Source of the DNA: a virus
Strand: one strand, 5' to 3'
DNA: 64,000 nucleotides
Virus record (IMG/VR): IMGVR_UViG_3300010885_004110
Coordinates: 1-64,000 of that record
In this document: in pieces, positions 43,035-52,347 of the stretch
Layout of the letters: every line of letters begins with the position of its first letter
Position numbering within the stretch: the first letter of the stretch is position 1
Program-made: the position numbers and the translations under genes
Notes under the pieces: model-generated
Databases searched by the model: none
What the model saw: the letters and a program-made list of their open reading frames with translations, nothing else
Told to the model about the DNA's origin: nothing

Positions 43035-44594
43035 TTATGCGTCCCTATCTGTATTTGTTGGTGTAAAGAAATCAGGTGCCTGATTCTCATGTAGTGCCCA
43101 CGGTTCGTGCATTGGTATACGTTTCATTATGCTTTTTAATGGTTTACTAACTGCATATCTATTTTTGCCGTCCCATTTTTCTGTTGAGCTAGTTACAACA
43201 TTTTCGTGTGTTTGTAACAACTCTGTTAACGCTGCATCTGCTGCTGCGGGAGCGGCAGGACCGTTAAGATTAATATTGCCACCTGAAATTGTTGTGTTTG
43301 TAGCACCGACTGAAAAATCTCCACCGGCAGTGATTTTTGCTGCGCCTCCACTTTTAATATCAAGTGTGCCAGCAGATGTAATTTTATTATTTCCTGTAGT
43401 GTTTATATCTACATTTCCAGTAGTAGTTATAAGCCCATCTTTACCGACTACTATTTCTAAATTTGTTGCAATGTCAGCGTGTAGTCTACCTTCTTCTGCT
43501 CTTAAATTTAAATTTCTTCCTGCTTCAAAATTGATATCTCTATCGGCTCTAAAATTTAAATCATTTTCGCTGTGTATACTAATGCTATCTTCGGCATAGA
43601 TATCGATCTTACCATTGCTAGTCATTTCAATCCAAGTTGTTCCCCTAGCGTTTCCTATATAGATTAAATCTTCGCTATTGTGTAATAGTATCTGGTGCCC
43701 TGTTCTTGTACGAACTCTAAAGTATTCATTGTAGGGAATATTAGGATCACCTTTTTCGTTATTTAAAGTGTCGGCATAATCCATTGATCCGGTGCTTGCA
43801 GGTTTTTTACGTTGATATTGATCGTCACCATCGTCAAATACCATTGTTGTTCCACCAAGTCTACTAACAGGAACAGTGCTTGGACTCTTTGTTTGTTTCT
43901 TTCCAATAAATTGTTTTTTAGCGCCACTTCCTCTATCAAACGGACCGGGGGTGCTAATTCCAAATACTGTATTAGGTATACTACGTCTACTAGTCGATGT
44001 AGTGACTCCCCTAACATCGTCTTCTAATAAACCTTGTTCTAAAAATCTATCAGCAATGGGATGAACAGCTTTTTTAATCTTACCCATTTCTAATTTTTTT
44101 TCTAGATTATTAGTTTTTCTATTAACTTCCCCCACTGGCAGAGGTTGAGTAGTATCATACTTTTTCTTTTGATCAGCAGTTAGTTCAACTTCTGTTGACC
44201 CTGCAATTGCCGGGATCATATGATTTGCAAAGCGTCCGGGTACACAGGCAAACCAATATCCTTCCGATGGTTTACCATCTACAAATGCACACAACACTGT
44301 AGTGCCAATTTCCGGTGTAGGAAACCACATTCCGTAACTTTTTTGAGTGTCATTAAAGTCATCTTTGTTTAACCCTTGATACTCATAGGCAGTTACACCA
44401 TAGAAGGGACTAGCATATTTTAAATTATATGTTTGTCCAATATCTCCTATTTCATTTCCGTTATCTCTTGTAATTGCTGCTTCAACTCCACCCATAAATG
44501 AAGGATCCAAATATCCAACTACCTTGGCCATCATGACCCCAGTACCCATTTTACCGGATGCTTCACTAACGGCTGTTCTTTTTTCTGTTGACAT
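43035..44594 (-). CDS. gp5: Baseplate hub/spike protein gp5 without a visible lysozyme domain
   Basis: A 519-residue gp5-like spike protein. Residues about 18-150 form the OB-fold (KVVGYLDPSFMGGVEAAITR, YGMWFPTPEIGTTVLCAFVD). The C-terminal part (about 290-460) has the repeated V-x-GX-like octapeptide strands of a trimeric beta-helix needle (IDIYAEDSISIHSENDLNFR, ADRDINFEAGRNLNLRAEEG). T4 gp5 has a lysozyme domain between these; here residues 150-290 are low-complexity linker with no lysozyme motif. The lytic function is probably carried by the GH19 domain in the gene at 57544. It sits directly after the hub gene and before gp25, which suits a (gp27-gp5) trimer. Confidence 0.87.
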   Translation of the reverse strand: MSTEKRTAVSEASGKMGTGVMMAKVVGYLDPSFMGGVEAAITRDNGNEIGDIGQTYNLKYASPFYGVTAYEYQGLNKDDFNDTQKSYGMWFPTPEIGTTVLCAFVDGKPSEGYWFACVPGRFANHMIPAIAGSTEVELTADQKKKYDTTQPLPVGEVNRKTNNLEKKLEMGKIKKAVHPIADRFLEQGLLEDDVRGVTTSTSRRSIPNTVFGISTPGPFDRGSGAKKQFIGKKQTKSPSTVPVSRLGGTTMVFDDGDDQYQRKKPASTGSMDYADTLNNEKGDPNIPYNEYFRVRTRTGHQILLHNSEDLIYIGNARGTTWIEMTSNGKIDIYAEDSISIHSENDLNFRADRDINFEAGRNLNLRAEEGRLHADIATNLEIVVGKDGLITTTGNVDINTTGNNKITSAGTLDIKSGGAAKITAGGDFSVGATNTTISGGNINLNGPAAPAAADAALTELLQTHENVVTSSTEKWDGKNRYAVSKPLKSIMKRIPMHEPWALHENQAPDFFTPTNTDRDA

Positions 44595-44597
44595 TTG

Positions 44598-46925
44598 TTA
44601 TCCCATAAAGTCGCCAAGTGCGGCGTTGTTTGCTGCTATGTCTTCATCTGTTGGTCCGGACCTTGGAGGCTCAGGTGTAGTTGTATCGTATAACATCTGT
44701 GTTTGTTTGCTAATTGCTTCAGAACCGTCAATGTAATCGTTACCTTGGCCTTGTAATCTCATTAGTTCAAGAGTTTGCTGGAAGGATCCGCCGGAAAATT
44801 TGCTGTTGACATAGTTGACTTTGTAAATTCCGCTGAACGGACTAATCCATTCTCCCTTAGGAAAATTGTATAATCCACCTTCACCTGTAACTCCTAAATT
44901 AGGTTCTATAGGACTTCTCCAAGATATAAAAACATAAATTTCGCTAGCTTCCCAATTCATACTAGCATCTGTAGTGACTTGTGGATTACTACTTTCTTCT
45001 GCAAAATAATTAGAATTAATTCCGCTGTCAGATATAAAAAACGGATCTCCTAAAATATCAATGTTGACATTTGCTAAATCTTTAGAGCCGTTTAAGAATG
45101 CATGATTAAATGCATCAGCAATCACTTGTTCAACTGTTTTATCTCCAGAGGCAGTTCCTGTTTTAATACTGTAATCAGGCTTAATTGCGGCTCCTCCAGC
45201 TAGTGAAGTAACACCACTAGAAGCTTCGCCTTTTTGTATAATTGCTTGATTTTTTTGTTCATCGGTGCCTGCTTGAATATCTTTATTAGCAACACTACCG
45301 TGCTGATTAGGTGGAGTTGGCATTTGTCCTTGGAACCACAAAGCATTTAATTGTATATCAAACTTTAATAAATCATTATTTGTTCCTGTATAGATATAAT
45401 CATATTTTTTTGCAATAATCTTTTGTAGTGCTCCTCGACCTGGAGGTGCTGCATTAGGATTTTTAAATACTGCAGAATCGACTTTGTAAGGAACTATACG
45501 ATAAACGTATTTTTTTGCCCTTACATTTCGTAATGGATCATATTCTAATAGTTGTATTTGACAATCAATTCTATACCAATTAATTGCATTATCTACAATT
45601 GCCGTAGGTTTGATTGCATTTTCGGCAAACTTAGAACTTAAAATAATTCTATTAATAATTTGACTTATTTTTTCTCCTTGTGGAAAAGTAAATAATCTTA
45701 AATTAGTATCAATAGACATTTTTTCTTTAATTACTTTTTGACCCTTTTCATCTACAACATCGCTTTCTGATTTGAAAACATAATTACCACCGGAGGTTGC
45801 ATCAAATCCCATAGTGTTAACATCACTACCTATTGCTCCACTGCCGAAGTCAACATCACTATCGTCTTCAGAAGTACCGAGATTTATAGGAATCTGAGCA
45901 TTGGGGTCGGCGGTGGCTCTAAGACTATCTGTGGATGTTGACTTATCCTCTGTCCCCACCGGATCTGAAGCACTTACCGGAAATACTATCTGATACACGT
46001 CTGGATATGTTTGTTGTTTTTTAGCCACACGTTCTCGTTGAATTCTATTTAAAGTAGTGCATAAACTTCTTGCACCTGACGACAATACACTCTTACAAGT
46101 TTCGCCGGTGATTGATATTTCGTTAGGAACAACATTAACAAGATCACTAAATCCAGAATAGTGCAGTGGCATTGCTGTTACTTTGTATTTGCTTCCACCT
46201 TCATCTACTTTAAATTCTATTTGATTAATACGAACAGTAAAATATCTAGTTAGGTCGTCAGTTGATGAAAAGATTGCGCCGTTGTCTTTGAAACCTTTAA
46301 ATTCTAACATTAACAAATATGGTGTTACTTCTAGATAACTAGGATATCCTGCATTAACTGCGGCAGTTTTCATACTCTGTAAAAATAATCCCATACTGTA
46401 AGGTTCGAATACATCAAAGGTAATGTTAAAATTATTTGTGTTACCTTCTTTAGCACCTGGAGCAACATTGTGCTTCATTTGTACGTTGTCTATAAAATAC
46501 TCAGGGGCGCCGTTTACTGTATTTGCACGTTTGTCGTCAAACCTACCGGCCGATGATAAAATTACATTGTTTAGTGCTGATGGATTATTCCTATATAATT
46601 TAGGATTGTTAAATTGATTTGGTTCTAAACAGGCCAGTGTCCATAGAGGAGCATAAGAAGCAAATTGTTCTAATACGTTTTCATACGGGGGGCCGCCGGC
46701 AGGCGAGTTTACAAAAGCAGTTAACAATGGAGCAATTTTAGCAGGATCAGGTTCATAGTTTTGACCTTGTCCTGGAGTCATTGTTGCTCCACCGACAACG
46801 GCATTAGTCAATTGTCTTGCAGATCCAACCGCTAGATTAATTGCCGCTGCTACATTAAGAACCGGGTTGCCATCGGGTCTTAATACATTTCCTAGAGCTT
46901 GCCCGATATCACGAAAATCTGGCAT
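44598..46925 (-). CDS. Baseplate hub protein, probably gp27-like
   Basis: A 775-residue structural protein directly upstream of gp5. Key segments are EYFIDNVQMKHNVAPGA, NNFNITFDVFEPYSMGLFLQ, a YLLMLEFKGFKDNG strand and YFTVRINQIEFKVDEGGSKY. Late segments (WNFPKGEWISPFSGIYKVNY-like and FSGGSFQQTLELMRLQGQGN) look like the second tube-like domain of hub proteins. The alternation of jelly-like domains plus adjacency to gp5 fits T4 gp27, which forms the trimeric torus holding gp5; the similarity to gp27 itself cannot be proved by eye. A long Gly/Asp/Ser-rich linker near residues 320-375 is unusual for a hub protein. It is coupled by spacing to gp53 (1 nt) and gp5 (3 nt). Confidence 0.72.
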   Translation of the reverse strand: MPDFRDIGQALGNVLRPDGNPVLNVAAAINLAVGSARQLTNAVVGGATMTPGQGQNYEPDPAKIAPLLTAFVNSPAGGPPYENVLEQFASYAPLWTLACLEPNQFNNPKLYRNNPSALNNVILSSAGRFDDKRANTVNGAPEYFIDNVQMKHNVAPGAKEGNTNNFNITFDVFEPYSMGLFLQSMKTAAVNAGYPSYLEVTPYLLMLEFKGFKDNGAIFSSTDDLTRYFTVRINQIEFKVDEGGSKYKVTAMPLHYSGFSDLVNVVPNEISITGETCKSVLSSGARSLCTTLNRIQRERVAKKQQTYPDVYQIVFPVSASDPVGTEDKSTSTDSLRATADPNAQIPINLGTSEDDSDVDFGSGAIGSDVNTMGFDATSGGNYVFKSESDVVDEKGQKVIKEKMSIDTNLRLFTFPQGEKISQIINRIILSSKFAENAIKPTAIVDNAINWYRIDCQIQLLEYDPLRNVRAKKYVYRIVPYKVDSAVFKNPNAAPPGRGALQKIIAKKYDYIYTGTNNDLLKFDIQLNALWFQGQMPTPPNQHGSVANKDIQAGTDEQKNQAIIQKGEASSGVTSLAGGAAIKPDYSIKTGTASGDKTVEQVIADAFNHAFLNGSKDLANVNIDILGDPFFISDSGINSNYFAEESSNPQVTTDASMNWEASEIYVFISWRSPIEPNLGVTGEGGLYNFPKGEWISPFSGIYKVNYVNSKFSGGSFQQTLELMRLQGQGNDYIDGSEAISKQTQMLYDTTTPEPPRSGPTDEDIAANNAALGDFMG

Positions 46926-46926
46926 G

Positions 46927-47226
46927 TTAAACCCCTATGTACTTTTCTATATTAGATTTTTTAGGACAATAGATTTGTGTGCCCGGGGAAAAATCATATA
47001 TAGGATCTTTGAGAATGCTCATGTTACGCTGCACAAATACCCACCATAGTTTTGGATTACCGTATAAATCATAAGCTAATAAATCCGGTCTATTCTTATA
47101 CTGAGTTTCAATTGTATATAAGAAATCATCTGCTTCTGCAGGAACTGGTCTAATTGTTATTAACTCTAGATAAAGATTATTTTGCTTAGAGTTATAATAT
47201 GGTGATGCTCGATTGTAAGTTGCCAT
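46927..47226 (-). CDS. gp53: Baseplate wedge protein gp53
   Basis: A 99-residue gp53-like wedge protein. The diagnostic segment RPDLLAYDLYGNPKLWWVF (residues 46-64) and the C-terminal DFSPGTQIYCP strand are LysM-like and typical of T4-like gp53, which clamps gp6 and gp25 and helps to join wedges into the hexagonal baseplate. It is shorter than T4 gp53 (about 196 residues), retaining the LysM-like core. Its ATG is 1 nt from the end of gp48, and its stop is 1 nt from the hub gene, so all are in one transcript. Synteny with gp5/gp25/gp6 supports the assignment. Confidence 0.88.
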   Translation of the reverse strand: MATYNRASPYYNSKQNNLYLELITIRPVPAEADDFLYTIETQYKNRPDLLAYDLYGNPKLWWVFVQRNMSILKDPIYDFSPGTQIYCPKKSNIEKYIGV

Positions 47227-47227
47227 T

Positions 47228-48361
47228 TTAGATGTATCCCGTTAGTTTGCCGCCGGCATAATCTTTTAAATTAAATTGTCTTAATCGTGTTCTATTATAG
47301 ATAGGCGATACAGTAACGCTGATAGTTGACATGATCGGAACCCATGTCGGTGCCCCGCCACTAGCAGGTGTATATTTCATGTAGTTTACATCGTCTTTAA
47401 AGTCTACGCTAAAACTTTTTACAATCACAGGAACATTATTAAAAATTCTTGCACCATATCCTGTTAAATTACAAACTACAGGAGGATTACCAACATGTTC
47501 GCCTTGTCCGAAAAACATTTTTGTTGAAGTTTTTAAGAATGTAGTCCCTTGTATCCAATATTCTGCATCCATTTCGTTTTCTACAGAAAACTCTCCACTA
47601 ATTTGAATATCGTCTACCTGACTATTTTTATAAGCATAGAACGGTTGAATATTGTGTATCGGATCTATCTGCGAGTAGTTAGCTTTTGATGCTACTGTGA
47701 TGCTTGGCAAATAGGGCCAAACAAATCCACCAGTTTCAGATAGTCGACTAAATGCGCCTCCAAATAAACCAAAGTTGCAATTTAATTTAACACGCCAGTC
47801 AGCTTCTGACCCCGCTTTTAACTCAACAAATGCTCCCTGTTGCTTAAATAATTCTGCACCACTAGGTAGATTCTTTCCTCTTGTCATACTGAGAAGATTG
47901 TTTAACATTCCAGCTGCCGATGAAATTTGTCCAGCTGCTGCTGCTAGACCACCGCCTAGTCCACCACTGGCTAACCCTAATTTGTTTAAACTTGCACCAA
48001 TAGCTGCACTAGCATTACTGATTGCACCGGCGGCGCCGCCTAATGCACCCGCAGCACCCGCTAATGCTCCTTGTGCATTTGAAACCATACTTTGTATAGG
48101 GTTTCCAATGTTACCAAGTGCTGAAGCTGCTCCACCTAGCGCACCACCTGTCTTGCCAATTAACTCGCTGGCTGCAGATGTTGCTCCGTTCAACCCGCTA
48201 CCTAGTTCGCCAGCTAGACTGCCAATTTTAGAATCCAATCCTGCTTTAAGAGATGCAAAATTTGTGCTGGCTATTGCACCGCTTGCTGCGGCAGAGGCAG
48301 AGTTTACCTGCGCTGACACAGAAGAAACTAACTTAGCCAAAGGATTTGTAGATAATGCCAT
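47228..48361 (-). CDS. gp48: Baseplate tail-tube cap protein gp48
   Basis: A 377-residue protein with an N-terminal half of low-complexity Ala/Gly/Ser helix (residues about 10-150) and a C-terminal tube-like domain: PSITVASKANYSQIDPIHNI, PFYAYKNSQVDDIQISGEFS, and GYGARIFNNVPVIVKSFSVD. The C-terminal part is what I recall from gp48 (tail tube cap) of marine T4-like phages; it starts tube polymerisation on the baseplate hub. It is the first gene of the long minus-strand structural unit, with a late-type promoter 27 bases upstream and a divergent gp55 on the other strand. The alanine/glycine-rich extension is longer than in T4 and may line the hub-tube junction. Confidence 0.84.
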   Translation of the reverse strand: MALSTNPLAKLVSSVSAQVNSASAAASGAIASTNFASLKAGLDSKIGSLAGELGSGLNGATSAASELIGKTGGALGGAASALGNIGNPIQSMVSNAQGALAGAAGALGGAAGAISNASAAIGASLNKLGLASGGLGGGLAAAAGQISSAAGMLNNLLSMTRGKNLPSGAELFKQQGAFVELKAGSEADWRVKLNCNFGLFGGAFSRLSETGGFVWPYLPSITVASKANYSQIDPIHNIQPFYAYKNSQVDDIQISGEFSVENEMDAEYWIQGTTFLKTSTKMFFGQGEHVGNPPVVCNLTGYGARIFNNVPVIVKSFSVDFKDDVNYMKYTPASGGAPTWVPIMSTISVTVSPIYNRTRLRQFNLKDYAGGKLTGYI

Positions 48362-48387
48362 TTTGAATGAATTTTCCTATTATTCAG

Positions 48388-48395
48388 TATTTATT
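48388..48395 (-). promoter_or_regulatory. T4-type late promoter motif (AATAAATA)
   Basis: Minus-strand AATAAATAC in the 81-base divergent region between gp48 and gp55. It is well placed to start the 32-kb structural run that begins with gp48; a leader of about 20 nt would hold an AGGA. Confidence 0.52.
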
Positions 48396-48407
48396 CTTGA
48401 CAAAATG

Positions 48408-48416
48408 TGCTATTAT
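48408..48416 (+). promoter_or_regulatory. Possible extended -10 promoter for gp55
   Basis: TGC followed by TATTAT resembles an extended -10 element, 27 bases before the gp55 ATG. A TTGACA at 48397-48402 is too close to serve as its -35. The call is tentative; the divergent region must nevertheless hold a promoter for gp55. Confidence 0.3.
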
Positions 48417-48442
48417 ATTAACTAATGGAGAAACCACCGTCA

Positions 48443-49294
48443 ATGACACCTATACCTAAAGTAAAATATCTAACGAACAAGGATCTACTAAAAGAAATAC
48501 ATTTAAGCAAAAATACATATTGTTCATATGTAGATCCTAGCTATGGAGATTATGATATTATTCTCCCTAGTCTAGAAAAACTTAATATTAGAACTGTAGC
48601 AGAAGCCAAAAGAAATAAAGCAATTAAAATGAGCAAGAAAGCTCACGAGATAGCGCAATCGGGAGGAAAGAAATTTCCTGCCAAAGACTACGAAGTAGAT
48701 TATAAAAAAATTCAGAAAACAGACGTAGTATTTCGTATTATGACGTTTGAACATGTGCCATTGGCGCCCGGTCGTAAAAAGACTCTCAAGAATACTGCTG
48801 ACAGTCATGAAAAAGTAAATTTTCCTCCATTCCAACATTGGAAATACGACGACAATGATAATTTGATCTTAGTCGGCAAGAGTCATTGGAAGGGAGACTT
48901 TGTTACTGGAACGTTTAATAAAGAACACGGAAAGATGACTAACAATCTTGCACGTATGTTTTTAAAACTTTGTGAGCGTTATGCTACTAGAGGTAATGTT
49001 CGTGGATACACCTACAACGATGAAATGCGTGGGCAGGCTATTCTTCAACTAACTCAAATAGGACTTCAATTCGATGAAAGCAAATCTGACAATCCTTTTG
49101 CTTATTATACTGCTGCTGTTACAAATAGTTTTGTGCGTATCATTAACATCGAGAAACGAAATCAAAATATCAGAGACGATATTCTCGAAATGAATGGTAT
49201 GAATCCTAGTTGGACTAGACAGAATGCCAGTGGAGGTAGTCAATATAACGGCCCTGCTGCTGCTGGAGACGGCGGTGGTAGCGATTGGGATTGA
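48443..49294 (+). CDS. gp55: Late-transcription sigma factor gp55
   Basis: A 283-residue homologue of T4 gp55, the small sigma-like factor that directs host RNA polymerase to TATAAATA late promoters with gp33 and the gp45 clamp. The N-terminal KVKYLTNKDLLKEIHLSKNT and the sigma region 2-like core (MTNNLARMFLKLCERYA, YNDEMRGQAILQLTQIGLQF, NPFAYYTAAVTNSFVRIIN) are diagnostic. It is longer than T4 gp55 (185 residues), with an insertion at residues 40-110 and a Gly/Ser-rich tail. The ATG at 48443 is chosen because family members begin near this residue and GGAG lies at 48427-48430; an upstream ATG at 48425 would add six residues. Its presence agrees with the late-type motifs scattered through the window. 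Confidence 0.92.
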   Translation: MTPIPKVKYLTNKDLLKEIHLSKNTYCSYVDPSYGDYDIILPSLEKLNIRTVAEAKRNKAIKMSKKAHEIAQSGGKKFPAKDYEVDYKKIQKTDVVFRIMTFEHVPLAPGRKKTLKNTADSHEKVNFPPFQHWKYDDNDNLILVGKSHWKGDFVTGTFNKEHGKMTNNLARMFLKLCERYATRGNVRGYTYNDEMRGQAILQLTQIGLQFDESKSDNPFAYYTAAVTNSFVRIINIEKRNQNIRDDILEMNGMNPSWTRQNASGGSQYNGPAAAGDGGGSDWD

Positions 49295-49319
49295 CCCGTG
49301 TGTTGTAAAATAGTACAAT
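49291..49319 (+). promoter_or_regulatory. Sigma70-like promoter before gp47
   Basis: TTGACC (49291-49296) and TACAAT (49314-49319) are separated by exactly 17 bases and overlap the stop codon of gp55. AAGGAG at 49324-49329 then precedes the gp47 ATG. This is close to host sigma70 consensus and suggests early or host-dependent expression of gp47-gp46. Confidence 0.68.
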
Positions 49320-49334
49320 ACTAAAGGAGAATCT

Positions 49335-50345
49335 ATGTCATTATTTAAAAAAGTAGCGTGTTTTACTGATATCCATTTTGGTCTTAAATCAGGAAGTCGT
49401 ACACATAATCAAGATTGCGAAGATTTTGTAACTTGGTTTTGTGAAACTGCCAAGGCAGCAGGTGCAGAAACTTGCATCTTCCTTGGCGACTGGCATCATA
49501 ATCGCAGTACTACAGATGTTAGTACTATGAATTATACCGTTTCAAACTTAGAGAAGCTTAATAATAACTTTGAAAAAGTATATCTTATCATGGGTAATCA
49601 TGATGAGTTTTATAAAGACAAACGTGAAATCCATAGTCTAGAATTTGCTAGACTGTTCCCTAATATTCAAGTTGTTAATAAAACACACACTGACGGTGAT
49701 GTTACTATTATGCCGTGGTTAGTTGGGGACGAATGGAAAACTATTCCAAATATTAAAAGCAAATACATATTTGGACATTTAGAACTACCTAGCTTCTACA
49801 TGAATGCCATGGTACAGATGCCGGATCACGGGCAGGTACAGAGTAGTCATTTTGTTAATCAAGAATATGTATTCACTGGTCATTTTCACAAAAGACAAAA
49901 TTCTCAAAACATATGGTATATGGGTAATGCATTCCCACACAACTACGCCGATGCAGGTGACGATGATCGAGGTATGATGTTATTAGAATGGGGCAACAAA
50001 CCTGAATTTAAAACTTGGCCTGGGCAACCAATTTATAGAACTTATAAACTTAGTCAAATTATTGATACCCCTGATGCTCTACTCAGAGAAAAAATGCATT
50101 GTCGTGTTACTATCGACTTGCCTATTAGTTTTGAAGAAGCAAACTTTATCAAAGAACAATTTATTCCACAATACAACTTGCGTGAACTAATGCTAATACC
50201 GGAAAAGGTAGAAGTAGAATCAAATTCAGTTCCTATAGATATTAATTTTGAAAGCGTAGATACAATAGTCATGAATCAAATTAATGCTATTGAGAGCGAT
50301 AGTTATAACAAAGCAATGTTGTTAGACATTTACAAAGACCTATGA
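49335..50345 (+). CDS. gp47: Recombination nuclease subunit gp47 (Mre11/SbcD-like)
   Basis: A 336-residue calcineurin-like phosphoesterase. Metal-binding motifs are in order: D12 and H14 in TDIHFG, D52 in GDWHHNRS (residues 51-58), N88-H89-D90 in MGNHDEF, an FGHLEL segment, and GHFHKRQ. This is the Mre11/SbcD signature. With gp46 it forms the nuclease that resects DNA ends for the recombination-dependent replication typical of T4. Length equals T4 gp47 (339 residues). The gene has its own sigma70-like promoter and overlaps gp46 by 4 nt, so the subunits are made together. Confidence 0.95.
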   Translation: MSLFKKVACFTDIHFGLKSGSRTHNQDCEDFVTWFCETAKAAGAETCIFLGDWHHNRSTTDVSTMNYTVSNLEKLNNNFEKVYLIMGNHDEFYKDKREIHSLEFARLFPNIQVVNKTHTDGDVTIMPWLVGDEWKTIPNIKSKYIFGHLELPSFYMNAMVQMPDHGQVQSSHFVNQEYVFTGHFHKRQNSQNIWYMGNAFPHNYADAGDDDRGMMLLEWGNKPEFKTWPGQPIYRTYKLSQIIDTPDALLREKMHCRVTIDLPISFEEANFIKEQFIPQYNLRELMLIPEKVEVESNSVPIDINFESVDTIVMNQINAIESDSYNKAMLLDIYKDL

Positions 50346-52120
50346 TAAAAATTAAAAATTTAACAGTACGTAATTTTATGAGTGTTGGCGCACAAACTCA
50401 AGCTATTGGGTTTGACAAAGGAAATCTAACATTGGTGTTAGGTGAAAATTTAGATTTAGGTGGAGACGATAGTGGAGCTCGTAATGGTACTGGCAAAACA
50501 ACTATTATTAACGGACTCAGTTATGCTATTTTTGGCACAGCATTAACAAACATTAAAAAAGATAACCTCATTAATAAAATTAACGGCAAGGGAATGTTGT
50601 GTACTGTTAGTTTTGAGAAAGACGGTGTTGATTATCATATTGAAAGAGGTCGCAAGCCTAACCTATTGAAGTTTAGTATTAACGGACAAGAACAAGAATC
50701 TACAGATCGAGACGAAAGTCAAGGTGATAGTAGAGAAACACAGAAAGCCATCGATGAGTTATTCGGTCTAAGTCATGATATGTTTAAAAATATCATAGCA
50801 TTGAACACTTACACTGAACCGTTTTTGTCTATGAAATCTTCTGATCAAAGAAATATTATTGAGCAATTGTTAGGTATTACACAGTTGTCTGAAAAAGCAG
50901 AAGCATTGAAGGAACAAATTAAATTATCCAAAGATGCTATTGTAACAGAGAATACAAAAATTGAAACAATTAAAATTTCAAATGAAAAAATACAACAAAG
51001 TATTGATGCTCTAGAACGTAAACAACGCATGTGGGAAGAACAGCATGAAACTAATGTTACTAATCTAGCAAAAGCCATTGACAAACTATTGCATATTAAC
51101 ATCGACGATGAAATTCTGGCGCATCGAGCATTAGATGCACACAACGTAAAACGTAAAACTATTAACGATCTTAATAGTTGGATTAAGCGATGTGAATTAG
51201 ATGAAACTAGAGAACAAAAACTAATTGACACTCTTAAGATAGAAATTGCTAGTTTAGAAAATCATACATGTCATAGTTGTGGACAGTCATTTCATGACGA
51301 CAAACAAGTTATATTGCTAGAAAAGAAGAAAAAAGATCTACAAGAAGCTGCATTACAGGCATTAGCTACTAACGGTCAATTACTCGAACACTCCGAGGCG
51401 CTTGCAACTCTAGGAGAGTTAGATGCTATGCCAGAAGTAACTTACGATAATCTAGAACAAGCGTTAAATCACAAAAATACATTGAGTAGTCTAGAACGTG
51501 ATTTAGAAGTTAAATGTTCAGAAAGCAATCCTTATCTTGAACAAATTAACGAACTTAAAAATACCGCTGTACAAGACATCAACTGGGATTCAGTAAATCA
51601 ACTGGTTAAACTTAAAGATCATCAAGAGTTTTTATACAAGTTATTAACAAATAAAGATAGTTTTGTTCGTAAACGAATAATTGATCAGAACCTAGCCTTC
51701 TTAAATCAACGATTAACCTACTATCTTGATAAGATTGGATTACCACACATTGTAGAATTTCAGAACGATTTAACGGTGATTATTACACAACTTGGGCAGG
51801 ACTTAGACTTCGATAATCTCAGTAGAGGTGAACGAAATAGACTCATATTGAGCATGAGTTGGGCGTTCCGTGATGTGTGGGAAAACCTATATACTTCTAT
51901 TAATTTGTTGTTTATTGACGAATTAGTAGATAGCGGCATGGATTCTAGTGGTGTTGAATCCAGCATTGCGGTATTAAAACGCATGAGTCGAGAGCGTGAT
52001 AAGAATATTTTCTTAATTTCACATCGAGACGATTTAGCTAGCCGTGTAAATCATGTACTTAAAGTTATTAAAGAGAATGGATTTACTAGCTATTCAAATG
52101 ACGTGGAGATTGTTGCTTGA
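50342..52120 (+). CDS. gp46: Recombination ATPase subunit gp46 (Rad50/SbcC-like)
   Basis: A 592-residue SMC-like ATPase. The Walker A is GARNGTGKTT at residues 45-54, the zinc hook CHSC at about residues 310-313 between two long coiled-coil arms, the signature LSRGE near 493-497, and the Walker B LLFIDE near 522-527. The Q-loop region (NTYTEPFLSM) is also visible. It pairs with gp47 to process double-strand ends for recombination and replication. The length is near T4 gp46 (560 residues). Its last codons overlap the TTG start of the following small gene. All catalytic motifs are intact, so it should be active. Confidence 0.95.
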   Translation: MIKIKNLTVRNFMSVGAQTQAIGFDKGNLTLVLGENLDLGGDDSGARNGTGKTTIINGLSYAIFGTALTNIKKDNLINKINGKGMLCTVSFEKDGVDYHIERGRKPNLLKFSINGQEQESTDRDESQGDSRETQKAIDELFGLSHDMFKNIIALNTYTEPFLSMKSSDQRNIIEQLLGITQLSEKAEALKEQIKLSKDAIVTENTKIETIKISNEKIQQSIDALERKQRMWEEQHETNVTNLAKAIDKLLHINIDDEILAHRALDAHNVKRKTINDLNSWIKRCELDETREQKLIDTLKIEIASLENHTCHSCGQSFHDDKQVILLEKKKKDLQEAALQALATNGQLLEHSEALATLGELDAMPEVTYDNLEQALNHKNTLSSLERDLEVKCSESNPYLEQINELKNTAVQDINWDSVNQLVKLKDHQEFLYKLLTNKDSFVRKRIIDQNLAFLNQRLTYYLDKIGLPHIVEFQNDLTVIITQLGQDLDFDNLSRGERNRLILSMSWAFRDVWENLYTSINLLFIDELVDSGMDSSGVESSIAVLKRMSRERDKNIFLISHRDDLASRVNHVLKVIKENGFTSYSNDVEIVA

Positions 52121-52347
52121 GTACAGATTCGCATGATAACATGATTCATGCATTTCAAGAATATTTTAAATGGCAGACCCGTTTTGAATACACAGGTGTA
52201 GACGAAGCGGGAATTAAGGCACGATATTGGTTATCAGAAATTAGAAACGAAGCAAGCATTAGGCGAACAGAAATCCAAAATAAGCGAAAAGATAGGCGAA
52301 CAGCCAGAAATGGCAAAACAGGAAGGCCACGTAAACTAATTACGTGA
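52117..52347 (+). CDS. Small basic protein downstream of gp46, unknown function
   Basis: A 76-residue protein that probably starts at the TTG overlapping the gp46 stop (TTGA), behind GGAG. The first half is mixed (HAFQEYFKWQTRFEYTG, EAGIKARYWLSEIRNEA) and the second half is very basic (RRTEIQNKRKDRRTARNGKT). The basic tail suggests nucleic-acid binding. I recall similar short proteins following gp46 in related phages but no known role. An ATG at 52141 would shorten it by eight residues. It overlaps the next gene by 1 nt in the TGATG style. Confidence 0.7.
   Translation: MSTDSHDNMIHAFQEYFKWQTRFEYTGVDEAGIKARYWLSEIRNEASIRRTEIQNKRKDRRTARNGKTGRPRKLIT

Noticed and set aside
48397-48425. TTGACA at 48397 as the -35 of a standard gp55 promoter
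   Set aside because: At 16-18 bases downstream there is no -10-like hexamer; the better TATTAT is only 8 bases away.
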